This document shows, one piece after another, positions 19,004 to 25,811 of a stretch of 64,000 nucleotides of DNA. Below the pieces are notes generated by a model. The model was given only the letters and a program-made list of their open reading frames with translations. It searched no databases and had not been told where the DNA came from. Both the position numbers and the translations under genes were made by a program. This stretch comes from Streptomyces sp. NRRL S-87. Lineage in GTDB: Bacteria > Actinomycetota > Actinomycetes > Streptomycetales > Streptomycetaceae. Location: positions 178,693-242,692 of the forward strand of contig NZ_JOGB01000002.1 in NCBI RefSeq assembly GCF_000719335.1. Direction: 5' to 3'. Numbering within the stretch: position 1 is the stretch's first letter; every line of letters starts with the position of its first letter.

Positions 19004-21330
19004 GTACGGACCCGGCCACGCCGACGGCGCCCGAGGCGCCCGAGCCGACGGGTGACCCCGCGGAGGCGGCGGTCCCCGCCGAGGGGGCGGCCGTCCCCGC
19101 CGTGGAGGCGGGCTCCCCGGAGGAGCCGCCCGCGGCGGACGCGGGGGGAGAGGCGGACGCTTACGCAGAGGCAGAGGCAGAGGCGGAATCGGAATCGGAC
19201 GCGGGTGACCCGGCGGACGCGGATGCGGACGCGAGGGCTGACGCGGGCGTGGGTTCGGACGCGGGCGCTGCGGCGGACGCGGGTGACGCGGCGCCGGTCG
19301 GCGAGGAGGCCGCGGCGGCGCAGCGCAGCGAGGCCGAGGCGGAGCTCGCGGCGCAGAAGGTCGAGCGGGAGCGGATCGAGCGCCGCAAGGCGGAGCGGAC
19401 CGCGCCCCTCGACGCCGGCACCAAGCTGACCGGCGCGGCGGCGGACCTGATGGCGGCCGTGCGCGCGGTCGAGAGCGGCGCGAAACCCGCCTCCGCGTTC
19501 GGGCCGCCGCCCGCACCGCGCCGCCCCGCGACCCCGGCCCCCGCGCCGCGCCGGCCCGAGGCCCCCGCGCCGACCGCCGGACCGGCGCCCGTCGCGGCCG
19601 AGGCCGTGGCCGCCGTACGGGAGGTGCTCGCCCGCGGCGGCGCGCCCGAGGCGCTGGCCGGCCCGGCCGCCGAGGAGCTCGGCGAGGGCGCGGCGGACAC
19701 CCTGCGGCAGGACCCGTGGCAGCTGCTCGCGGTGCCCGGGGTGCGCCCCTCGCAGGCGGACGGCTTCGCGCGGGCCCTGCTGGGCCCCGAGTGCGGGCCG
19801 GGCGACGAGCGCCGCGCCGTGGCCCTGGTCGGCTGGCTGCTCGCCCAGGCCGGGCTCAAGGGGCATACCGCCCTGGAGCAGCCGGTCCTGGCCAAGGCCC
19901 TCGCCCAGTACTCCGTCCCCGACCCGGACGCAGCCGTGGAGGCGGCCGTCGCCGAGGGCGCCGTCCTGGTCTTCCAGGAGCCGCTCGGCGAGCCGGCGGC
20001 GGAGGACGAGGAGGCGCCCGTACGGATCCTGCTCGGACTGGAAGGTCCCGCCCTGGCCGAAGAGAGCCTCGCCGACGGTCTGGCGCGCCTGGTCAGCACC
20101 TTCGGCAAGGGCGAAGGGGAGACCACCGACCCCGAGGCCTGGCGGGCGGCCGCGCAGGCCGCCCCCGGCCCCTCCGCGGCCGAGCTGGTCCGTGCGGCCG
20201 CCGGCCACGGCCTGGTCACCCACACCGGCGGCGAGGCGGCCCGGGCGGAGCCGGCGGCGCTGGTCGCGGCCGCCCGCGCGCTGGGTCTGCGCGCGTACGC
20301 CGCCGCCCACACGCCCGCGGGCCGCGACCGGCTCGCCGCCGCACTGGGGCCGGACGCCGCGGCGGCCGCGGTCACCGTGGCCGGGCTGCTGGCCGGCGCG
20401 GAGGGCCCCGCACGGGACGCGGACGGCGTCTGGGAGCTGGACCTCCTGGCCGTGCTCGACGCCCCCCAGTTGGACGTGGACACGGCGGCCGCGCTCGTGG
20501 AGTCGGTGCCGGACGGGGCCCGCCTGGTACTGGCCGGCGACCCGGGTGTGCTCGGCGCGGCCGGGCCCGGCCGGGTGTTCGGCGACCTGCTCGCCGCCCG
20601 GGTCTGCCCGCAGGTGGCCTCGCGGACCCCGGACCCGGGCCCGCTGGGCGAGCTGGTGTCCGGCATCGGCATCGGCGAGCTCACCCAGGTGGACGCGCCC
20701 GGCAAGGAGGTCGTGATCGTCCCGGTGCGGGACGCCGGCGAGGCCGTGCACCGGACGGTGCAGCTCGTCGCGGACTCGGTGCCGCGGGCCTTCGGGATGG
20801 CCGCGGACCAGGTCCAGGTGATCACGCCGGGCCACGGCGGAGCGGCGGGCACGCGGGCGCTCAACGCGGCGCTGAAGGAGCGGCTGAACCCCGGCCCCGG
20901 CCGGTTCGGCGGCTTCGACCCCGGCGACCGGGTGGTGCACGTACCCGCGCCGGGGCGGGCGGTGCCGGGGCGGGTGGTCTCGGCCGACGCGGCCGGGCTG
21001 CACCTGGACTGCGCGGGCACGGCGGTCGTCGTACCGAAGGAGCGCGTCGAGTCGGCGGTGCGCCACGGCTGGGCGGTCACCGGCCACCAGGCCGTGGGCG
21101 ACCGCTGGCCGGCCGTGGTCGTCGTGCTGCCCGGGGACGCGGCGGACGTGCTCTCGCGGGACTGGGTCTACACCGCCTTCGGACGGGCCGAGCGGCACCT
21201 GTCCGTGGTGCACGGGGTCGACCAGGCGCTGCCCAGGGCGGTCGCCGAGGTGCTGCCCAGGGCGCGCACCACGCGGCTGGCGGTCCTGCTGACGGGGCTG
21301 GTCGCGGCGGCGGCTGACCCGGGCCAGTAG
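19000..21330 (+). CDS. RecD2-helicase-like protein lacking ATPase motifs (HhH-domain protein)
   Basis: 776 residues. Residues 1 to about 120 are acidic and Ala-rich (repeated AEAEAE, DADADA), then a charged helix (QKVERERIERRKAER). From about 200, RQDPWQLLAVPGVRPSQAD and RRAVALVGWLLAQAGLKGHTAL look like the helix-hairpin-helix and GHT region of RecD2 (YrrC-type) helicases. The rest follows the helicase order: ALGLRAYAAAHTPAGRDRL, ARLVLAGDPGVLGAAGPGRVFGDLL (motif III-like), GHGGAAGTRALNAALKERLNP, GDRVVH, AVTGHQAVGDRWPAVVVVLP (in place of the HKSQGSE motif) and WVYTAFGRAE (in place of YTALTRA). Walker A (GxxGxGKT) is absent and the DEAS motif reads LDAPQ. It is therefore probably an inactive helicase paralogue with a structural or DNA-binding role. 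It overlaps the aldo/keto reductase gene by 4 nt. Confidence 0.8.
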   Translation: MSTDPATPTAPEAPEPTGDPAEAAVPAEGAAVPAVEAGSPEEPPAADAGGEADAYAEAEAEAESESDAGDPADADADARADAGVGSDAGAAADAGDAAPVGEEAAAAQRSEAEAELAAQKVERERIERRKAERTAPLDAGTKLTGAAADLMAAVRAVESGAKPASAFGPPPAPRRPATPAPAPRRPEAPAPTAGPAPVAAEAVAAVREVLARGGAPEALAGPAAEELGEGAADTLRQDPWQLLAVPGVRPSQADGFARALLGPECGPGDERRAVALVGWLLAQAGLKGHTALEQPVLAKALAQYSVPDPDAAVEAAVAEGAVLVFQEPLGEPAAEDEEAPVRILLGLEGPALAEESLADGLARLVSTFGKGEGETTDPEAWRAAAQAAPGPSAAELVRAAAGHGLVTHTGGEAARAEPAALVAAARALGLRAYAAAHTPAGRDRLAAALGPDAAAAAVTVAGLLAGAEGPARDADGVWELDLLAVLDAPQLDVDTAAALVESVPDGARLVLAGDPGVLGAAGPGRVFGDLLAARVCPQVASRTPDPGPLGELVSGIGIGELTQVDAPGKEVVIVPVRDAGEAVHRTVQLVADSVPRAFGMAADQVQVITPGHGGAAGTRALNAALKERLNPGPGRFGGFDPGDRVVHVPAPGRAVPGRVVSADAAGLHLDCAGTAVVVPKERVESAVRHGWAVTGHQAVGDRWPAVVVVLPGDAADVLSRDWVYTAFGRAERHLSVVHGVDQALPRAVAEVLPRARTTRLAVLLTGLVAAAADPGQ

Positions 21331-21356
21331 CCGCCTGCGGCGGGATGGGACAGCGG

Positions 21357-21387
21357 CGCCCGGGCGCCCCCGTCGGGGGCCCGGGCG
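21357..21387. terminator. Bidirectional terminator
   Basis: 13-bp GC-only stem with a single bulge (21357-21370 with 21375-21387) between the converging genes that end at 21330 and 21493. Confidence 0.65.
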
Positions 21388-21446
21388 TCGTGGGTTCTGT
21401 TCGGCGTGCGCGGGCCCCTCGGGGCTTTGCCCTGCCCCGTCGAGCA

Positions 21447-21470
21447 CCTCCCCCACACACCACGGGGCGG
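21447..21470 (-). repeat. Dispersed intergenic repeat, copy 1
   Basis: Inverted exact copy of 63865-63888. It lies between the terminator at 21357-21387 and the stop of the minus-strand gene at 21493. Confidence 0.8.
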
Positions 21471-21492
21471 GGTGTTCGGAGGGTGGGACGGG

Positions 21493-22125
21493 CTACGGGT
21501 CGAGGGGCTCCAGTTCCTCGTCCTCGTCGAAGCCGTCGTCGAAGACGGAGCTCACGTCGAAGCGGTGCAGCACGCTCGCCGGGTCCGCGTGGTCGAAGGG
21601 GGCGCCGAGCCACTCCCCCGGCTCCGGCAGTTCCTCGCTGGTGGCGATCCACAGGGTGGAGTCGCCCTCCTCCAGGCCGAACTCCTTGTACCGGGTGGCG
21701 ATCTCGTCCGGCTCGTACTCGCCGAAGAGCACGCCGAGGGCGTTCGCGGTGCCCCCCGTGGCGCCCGGCTCGTCGTGGTCGTGGACGGAGACGCGGTCGG
21801 CCTGGGCGATCAGCCGCTGCGGTTCGGCGACCACGTAGTCGCGCCGGATCAGCACGCTGAAGACGCTGGGCTCCGCGGGGCCGGCGTACGGGACCGGATC
21901 CTCGGAGGCGGGGATCTCGAAGGGGGTGACCTCGTCGTACCGGTCGTAGAGGAGCTCGTCGTACTCCTCGGCCGCCGCGGCCAGTTCGTTGAAGGCGGCG
22001 TAGACGGCCGGATCGTCGTCCCCTGTGCGGCCTTCGACGGCCGCCAGGTGACGGTCCAGCGCGGCTTTGACCGCCTCGGCGGCGGCGCGTACCTCGGCAG
22101 CGGTGGGCTGAGCGGCATCAGACAT
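21493..22125 (-). CDS. Conserved hypothetical acidic protein
   Basis: 210 residues, strongly acidic, not assignable to a named family. Visible elements are an N-terminal amphipathic helix (AEVRAAAEAVKAALDRHLAAVEG), a central stretch with YVVAEPQRLIAQADRV, and a C-terminal tail ending DDGFDEDEELEPLD. There is no signal peptide or membrane segment. The start at 22125 (MSDAAQPTA) is chosen because TAGCGT lies 7 nt upstream on the coding strand, fitting leaderless expression; longer starts would run into the divergent DUF5703 gene. Confidence 0.75.
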   Translation of the reverse strand: MSDAAQPTAAEVRAAAEAVKAALDRHLAAVEGRTGDDDPAVYAAFNELAAAAEEYDELLYDRYDEVTPFEIPASEDPVPYAGPAEPSVFSVLIRRDYVVAEPQRLIAQADRVSVHDHDEPGATGGTANALGVLFGEYEPDEIATRYKEFGLEEGDSTLWIATSEELPEPGEWLGAPFDHADPASVLHRFDVSSVFDDGFDEDEELEPLDP

Positions 22126-22173
22126 AGTGCAGACGCTATCCGTACCGGGCCGGTGCCCGCACAATAGATACCG

Positions 22174-22362
22174 ATGCCGGAATACGAATTTGTCGACGTG
22201 TACGTGCCCCGCGGTGTGACCCGTAAGGAGGCGACCCGTCTGCTGACCGAACATGCCGAGTACGGGAACTGGGAGTTGGACCGGCTGTCGCTGCGACGCG
22301 ACGGCAGCCGGCGCGTGCGGCTGCGCCGCCGGATCATCCGCCAGATCAGACCCACCTGGTGA
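22174..22362 (+). CDS. DUF5703-family small protein
   Basis: 62-residue basic protein starting MPEYEFVDVYVPRGV and ending in an Arg-rich helix (RDGSRRVRLRRRIIRQIRP). This short family is common in Streptomyces and has no known function. The 49-nt gap to the divergent gene holds the promoters for both; AATAGAT lies just before the ATG, so the leader is very short. Confidence 0.8.
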   Translation: MPEYEFVDVYVPRGVTRKEATRLLTEHAEYGNWELDRLSLRRDGSRRVRLRRRIIRQIRPTW

Positions 22363-22560
22363 TCAAGTACCGCCCCGCGATCATGTGTTGACCGACCGGC
22401 GGGGGCCCGGCCGCGAGGCGGGCGTCCGTGCGGAGGAAGGACGGCATGCGTACGACCCGGGGGCCGGGAAGGCCCGCCGGGTCGGACGGTTGCGACCGCC
22501 GTCAGGGGTCAGCAGTCCTGACGGCCGCCGGGTGCGGGGTGGGGGGCTCGGCGCTCGGTG

Positions 22561-23481
22561 TCAGGAGCCGGCTGCGGCGCCGCGGGCGCGGCGGTAGAGC
22601 ACGGTTCCGCCCAGCAGCATCCCGCCCGCCAGCGGGAGGGCCAGACCGAGGCTGCCGGCGCCGGTGTGTGCGAGCTCGGGGCCGCGCTCACCGTGGACGG
22701 CGGTGCCGATCGCCCCCGGCGTGGTGCCGGTGCCGGGGTGGCCCGGGGTACTCGGGGACCCGGGGGCACCGGGGACCGCGGGCATGCTCGGGACGGTGCC
22801 GATGGGGTGCTCGGGCTTGGGTCCCGGAGTGCCGGGGTGGCCCGGGTGGCCGGGCGTACCGGGGTGACCAGGAGTGCTGGGATTTCCGGGATGACCGGGC
22901 TGGCCGGGATTTCCGGGATGACCGGGCTGGCCCGGGTGGCCGGGAGTGCCGGGGTGACCGGGCTGGCCCGGGTGGCCGGGATGTTCCGGAATGCCCGGGT
23001 TGTCGCGCCCCGGAACATTGGCGCAATCGTTGCCCAGTGCGGGGTTCAGCAGGCCGACGACGTCGATCGTGTTCCCGCAGGCGTTGACCGGGACGCCGAG
23101 GGGCGCCTGGACCAGATTGCCGGAGCCGACGCCCGGCGATCCGTGGGCGCTCCCGTGCGCCTGGGTTCCGGAGCCGCCGTGGCCGCGTCCGTACCCGTCG
23201 TCGTGGCCGCCGTAACCGCCGGGGCCGTCGTGGCCGCCGCCGGTGTTGGCGCAGTGGTTCCCCATGGCCGGGTTGAGCAGCCCGATCACGGAGACGGTGT
23301 TGCCGCAGGCGTTCACGGGTACGTGGACCGGCGCCTGGATGGTGTTCCCGGACAGTACGCCCGGAGAGTTCGAGGCGCCGCCGTGGGCCCCCGAATCCGC
23401 CTGTGCGTAGCCCCCACCCAGGGCGAGTACGCCACCCGCGGCCGCCACGGTGAAGAGGGTCTTCCTGGTGACCTGTCGCAA
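22561..23481 (-). CDS. chpC: Long chaplin with sortase signal
   Basis: 306-residue cell-wall-anchored hydrophobic sheath protein. After a signal peptide (RKTLFTVAAAGGVLALGGGYAQA) come two chaplin domains: GNTIQAPVHVPVNACGNTVS...NHCAN and GNLVQAPLGVPVNACGNTID...NDCAN, each with the two cysteines of the family. A roughly 90-residue linker of Gly-X-Pro triplets follows, then the sortase motif LAHTG, a hydrophobic helix and a basic tail (YRRARG). Chaplins coat aerial hyphae; sortase couples this class to peptidoglycan. A TTG start at 23481 (MRQVTRKT) is preferred because no ATG or GTG gives a sensible signal peptide and AGGGGAA lies about 10 nt upstream. Confidence 0.93.
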   Translation of the reverse strand: MRQVTRKTLFTVAAAGGVLALGGGYAQADSGAHGGASNSPGVLSGNTIQAPVHVPVNACGNTVSVIGLLNPAMGNHCANTGGGHDGPGGYGGHDDGYGRGHGGSGTQAHGSAHGSPGVGSGNLVQAPLGVPVNACGNTIDVVGLLNPALGNDCANVPGRDNPGIPEHPGHPGQPGHPGTPGHPGQPGHPGNPGQPGHPGNPSTPGHPGTPGHPGHPGTPGPKPEHPIGTVPSMPAVPGAPGSPSTPGHPGTGTTPGAIGTAVHGERGPELAHTGAGSLGLALPLAGGMLLGGTVLYRRARGAAAGS

Positions 23482-23563
23482 TGTGTTCTCGTTCCCCTGC
23501 TGCGTGCGAATGTCGCGGCGCACGTGCTCCCCTGCCCGCGCGCCGGATGGTGCGGCCCGGTGT

Positions 23564-23590
23564 CCCGGAGCGCGACTCGCGCGCTCCGGG
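23564..23590 (-). terminator. Hairpin between chpH and chpC
   Basis: Perfect 11-bp stem (CCCGGAGCGCG at 23564-23574 with 23580-23590) and an ACTCG loop. It is 65-91 nt past the chpH stop and 83 nt before the chpC start, so it could end chpH transcripts or attenuate read-through. Confidence 0.6.
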
Positions 23591-23654
23591 AACCTGGGAC
23601 ACAGACCCTTGGAAGGGTGGTCAGACCCCTGCTGTGAGAGGTGTGACGCCTGGG

Positions 23655-23888
23655 TCAGTCGTTGACGCAGGTGTTGCCGAAGGCCGGGTTCAGCAGGCCG
23701 ATCACGTTGACGGTGTTGCCGCAGACGTTGACCGGGACGTGGACCGGGACCTGGACCACGTTGCCGGACAGCACACCGGGCGAACCGACGGCGGCGCCCT
23801 CGGCACCGGCGTCGGCGGCAGCCATGCCCGCACCCGCGAGAACCAGGCCAGTGGTGGCAGCCGCGGCGGCGACAACCTTCTTGATCAT
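23655..23888 (-). CDS. chpH: Short chaplin
   Basis: 77 residues: a signal peptide (MIKKVVAAAAATTGLVLAG, cleaved near AAADAG) and one chaplin domain, GNVVQVPVHVPVNVCGNTVN...NTCVN, with the conserved cysteine pair. Short chaplins are secreted and assemble into amyloid-like fibrils at the hyphal surface, lowering surface tension for aerial growth. Of two adjacent ATGs the second (23888) is preferred because it sits 4 nt rather than 1 nt after AGGAGG and gives the usual MxKKVVAAAA start. It is followed by a hairpin and then chpC. Confidence 0.95.
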   Translation of the reverse strand: MIKKVVAAAAATTGLVLAGAGMAAADAGAEGAAVGSPGVLSGNVVQVPVHVPVNVCGNTVNVIGLLNPAFGNTCVND

Positions 23889-23906
23889 CATTCCTCCTAG
23901 TAGGCA

Positions 23907-23931
23907 ATGCGGTCCCAGCCGCGGACCGCAT
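23907..23931. promoter_or_regulatory. Inverted repeat in the chpH leader
   Basis: Perfect 9-bp arms (ATGCGGTCC at 23907-23915 and GGACCGCAT at 23923-23931) with a 7-nt spacer, 19 nt upstream of the chpH ATG and just before the ribosome site. It may be an operator or a leader hairpin. Confidence 0.5.
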
Positions 23932-23936
23932 CACCT

Positions 23937-23964
23937 GTAACGAGGGGGAACAACCAGGGCTACG
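23937..23964 (-). promoter_or_regulatory. Candidate sigma-BldN-type promoter of chpH
   Basis: On the minus strand CGTAGC (23964-23959) and CGTTAC (23942-23937) are separated by exactly 16 nt. From memory, sigma-BldN promoters have CGTAAC and CGTT-type hexamers with this spacing, and BldN is known to drive chaplin genes. The assignment rests on motif resemblance only. Confidence 0.45.
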
Positions 23965-24018
23965 AGCTTATGGTCGGATTCACTCTTCCGCGTGGAATGC
24001 GAACACCTTGACGATCGA

Positions 24019-25344
24019 TCAGCAGTTGTCGATGAACCGGTCGAGCACGCGCACGCCGAACTTCAGACCGTCGACCGGGACTCGCTCGTCCACGCCGTGG
24101 AACATCCCGGCGAAGTCCAGCTCGGGCGGCAGCTGGAGCGGGGCGAAGCCGAAGCAGCGGATCCCGAGGTCGTCGAACGACTTGGCGTCCGTACCGCCCG
24201 AGAGCATGTACGGGACCGCCCGCGCGATGGGGTCCTCCGCACGGAGGGCGGTCTGCATGGCGTCGACCAGGCGGCCGTCGAAGTCCGTCTCCAGCGCCTT
24301 GTCGCCGTGGACGTCCTCGCGCCGGACGCGCGGCCCGAGGATCCGGTCGAGGTCGGCCAGGAACTCCTCCTCGTAGCCGGGCAGGAAGCGCCCGTCGACG
24401 TGCGCGGTGGCCTGGCCGGGGATGACGTTGACCTTGTAGCCGGCGCCGAGCATGGTCGGGGCGGCGGAGTTGCGCAGGGTGGCGCCCACCATCTTGGCGA
24501 TGCCGCCGAGCTTGGCGAGGGTGCCGTCCATGTCCTCGGGGTCGAGGGGGGTGCCCAGGGCGTCCGAGAGCTCGTCGAGGAAGGACCGCACGGTCTTGGT
24601 GACGCGGACCGGCCACTGGTGGCGGCCGAGCCGGCCCACGGCCTCGCAGAGCTCGGTGATGGCGTTGTCGTTGTTGGTCATGGAGCCGTGGCCCGCCGTG
24701 CCGTCGACCGTGAGCCGCATCCAGTGCATGCCCTTCTGGGCCGTCTCGACGAGGTAGAGCCGCAGGTTCTCGTTGACGGTGAAGGAGAAACCGCCGACCT
24801 CGCCGATGGCCTCGGTGACGCCCTCGAAGAGGTCGGGGTGCTTGTCGACCAGGTGGCGGGCGCCGTACGTGCCGCCGGCCTCCTCGTCGGCGAGGAAGGC
24901 GAGCACGATGTCGCGCGGGGGCTTGCGGCCGCTGCGCAGCCGGTCGCGGACCACGGCGAGGGTCATGGCGTCCATGTCCTTCATGTCGACGGCGCCGCGC
25001 CCCCAGACGCAGCCGTCGGCGACCTCCCCGGAGAAGGGGTGGTGCGTCCAGTCGTCGGCGTTGGCCGGGACGACGTCGGTGTGGCCGTGGATGAGCAGGG
25101 CCGGCTTGGACGGGTCCTCGCCCTCGATGCGGGCGACCGTGGATGCCCGGCCCTTGTGGGACTCGATGATCTGCGGCTCCAGGCCGACCTCGGCGAGCTT
25201 CTCCGCCACGTACTCGGCGGCCTTGCGCTCTCCGGGCCCGGAGTGGTCGCCGTAGTTGCTGGTGTCGATCCGGATCAGCTCGCGGCAGAGGTCGACGACC
25301 TCGTCCTCGCCGGAGACGGTCCTGCCGTTGCCAGACTGGCTCAC
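24019..25344 (-). CDS. M20/M25/M40-family metallopeptidase
   Basis: 441-residue di-zinc amidohydrolase, probably cleaving dipeptides or acyl-amino acids in the cytoplasm. Metal ligands are in LLIHGHTDVVPA (His), WGRGAVDMKDMDA (bridging Asp), FLADEEAGGTYGA (catalytic Glu pair), SGGTDAKSF, and a terminal His in GMFHGVDERV. The dimerisation lid lies between, around GTAGHGSM. The GTG at 25344 (MSQSGNGRTVSGED) follows AGGGGAAG by 6 nt; an upstream in-frame ATG at 25551 would add a Pro-rich stretch across the tRNA promoter and is rejected. The true substrate is unknown. Confidence 0.93.
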   Translation of the reverse strand: MSQSGNGRTVSGEDEVVDLCRELIRIDTSNYGDHSGPGERKAAEYVAEKLAEVGLEPQIIESHKGRASTVARIEGEDPSKPALLIHGHTDVVPANADDWTHHPFSGEVADGCVWGRGAVDMKDMDAMTLAVVRDRLRSGRKPPRDIVLAFLADEEAGGTYGARHLVDKHPDLFEGVTEAIGEVGGFSFTVNENLRLYLVETAQKGMHWMRLTVDGTAGHGSMTNNDNAITELCEAVGRLGRHQWPVRVTKTVRSFLDELSDALGTPLDPEDMDGTLAKLGGIAKMVGATLRNSAAPTMLGAGYKVNVIPGQATAHVDGRFLPGYEEEFLADLDRILGPRVRREDVHGDKALETDFDGRLVDAMQTALRAEDPIARAVPYMLSGGTDAKSFDDLGIRCFGFAPLQLPPELDFAGMFHGVDERVPVDGLKFGVRVLDRFIDNC

Positions 25345-25554
25345 GTTGCTTCCCCTCACTGGTCGGTGCCCTGACCCTGCACATCCTCTCCCCCCGGGCC
25401 CCGCTCCCCCAAGGCCGCACCGCGCGGTCGGCGCCGGCGCCGGCGGGGGCGGGGGCGGGGGGGCGCGGGGAGGGGGTGCGATCGGAGCACTCCGAATCCC
25501 TGGTAATGTTCTCTTCGTCGGAGCGGCCCGGAAGGGACGCGAGACAGACACCTT

Positions 25555-25642
25555 GTCCGGGTGGCGGAATGGCAGACGCGCTAGCTTGAGGTGCTAGTGC
25601 CCTTTATCGGGCGTGGGGGTTCAAGTCCCCCCTCGGACACCA
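25555..25642 (+). tRNA. tRNA-Leu (anticodon GAG, reads CUC)
   Basis: 88 nt including an encoded CCA. The acceptor stem GTCCGGG pairs with CTCGGAC (one G-U pair). The anticodon stem CTAGC/GCTAG encloses the loop TTGAGGT with anticodon GAG, a long variable arm (TGCCCTTTATCGGGCGT) marks class II, and the T-arm is GGGGGTTCAAGTCCCCC. CTC is one of the two most used Leu codons in such GC-rich genomes. A rho-independent terminator follows at once. Confidence 0.97.
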
Positions 25643-25646
25643 GCGG

Positions 25647-25680
25647 AAGACCCCAGTTGATCTGGGGTCTTTCTCGTTTT
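25647..25680 (+). terminator. Rho-independent terminator of tRNA-Leu
   Basis: Perfect 10-bp stem AAGACCCCAG/CTGGGGTCTT with a 5-nt loop, followed by TTCTCGTTTT. It is 5 nt after the CCA end and is the most classical terminator in the window. Confidence 0.95.
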
Positions 25681-25726
25681 CCGACTCGTCCTGTCCCCCA
25701 CCGGGACCGGCGGAGGACAGGTACGG

Positions 25727-25770
25727 AAGGGCCTCGTGCCCGGGACGGGGGTCCCGGGCACGAGGCCCTT
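25727..25770. terminator. Strong terminator of the AnsP-like permease gene
   Basis: Perfect 20-bp stem (25727-25746 with 25751-25770) with a GGGG loop, flanked by AA and TT so that it works in both directions. It lies 42 nt past the minus-strand stop at 25812. Confidence 0.9.
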
Positions 25771-25811
25771 TCGGCGTCCGCCCGGCGACCGGGCGGGGGC
25801 GGACGGTCAGG

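Noticed and set aside
22561..23934. A 457-codon minus-strand frame reading through chpC and across chpH
   Set aside because: Its first 150 codons overlap chpH in another frame and are Arg-rich. The chaplin signal peptide begins after the TTG at 23481.
25555..25642. tRNA-Leu as attachment site of an integrated element
   Set aside because: The flanks hold ordinary core genes and a direct terminator. No integrase gene or second copy of the tRNA 3' end was seen in the window.
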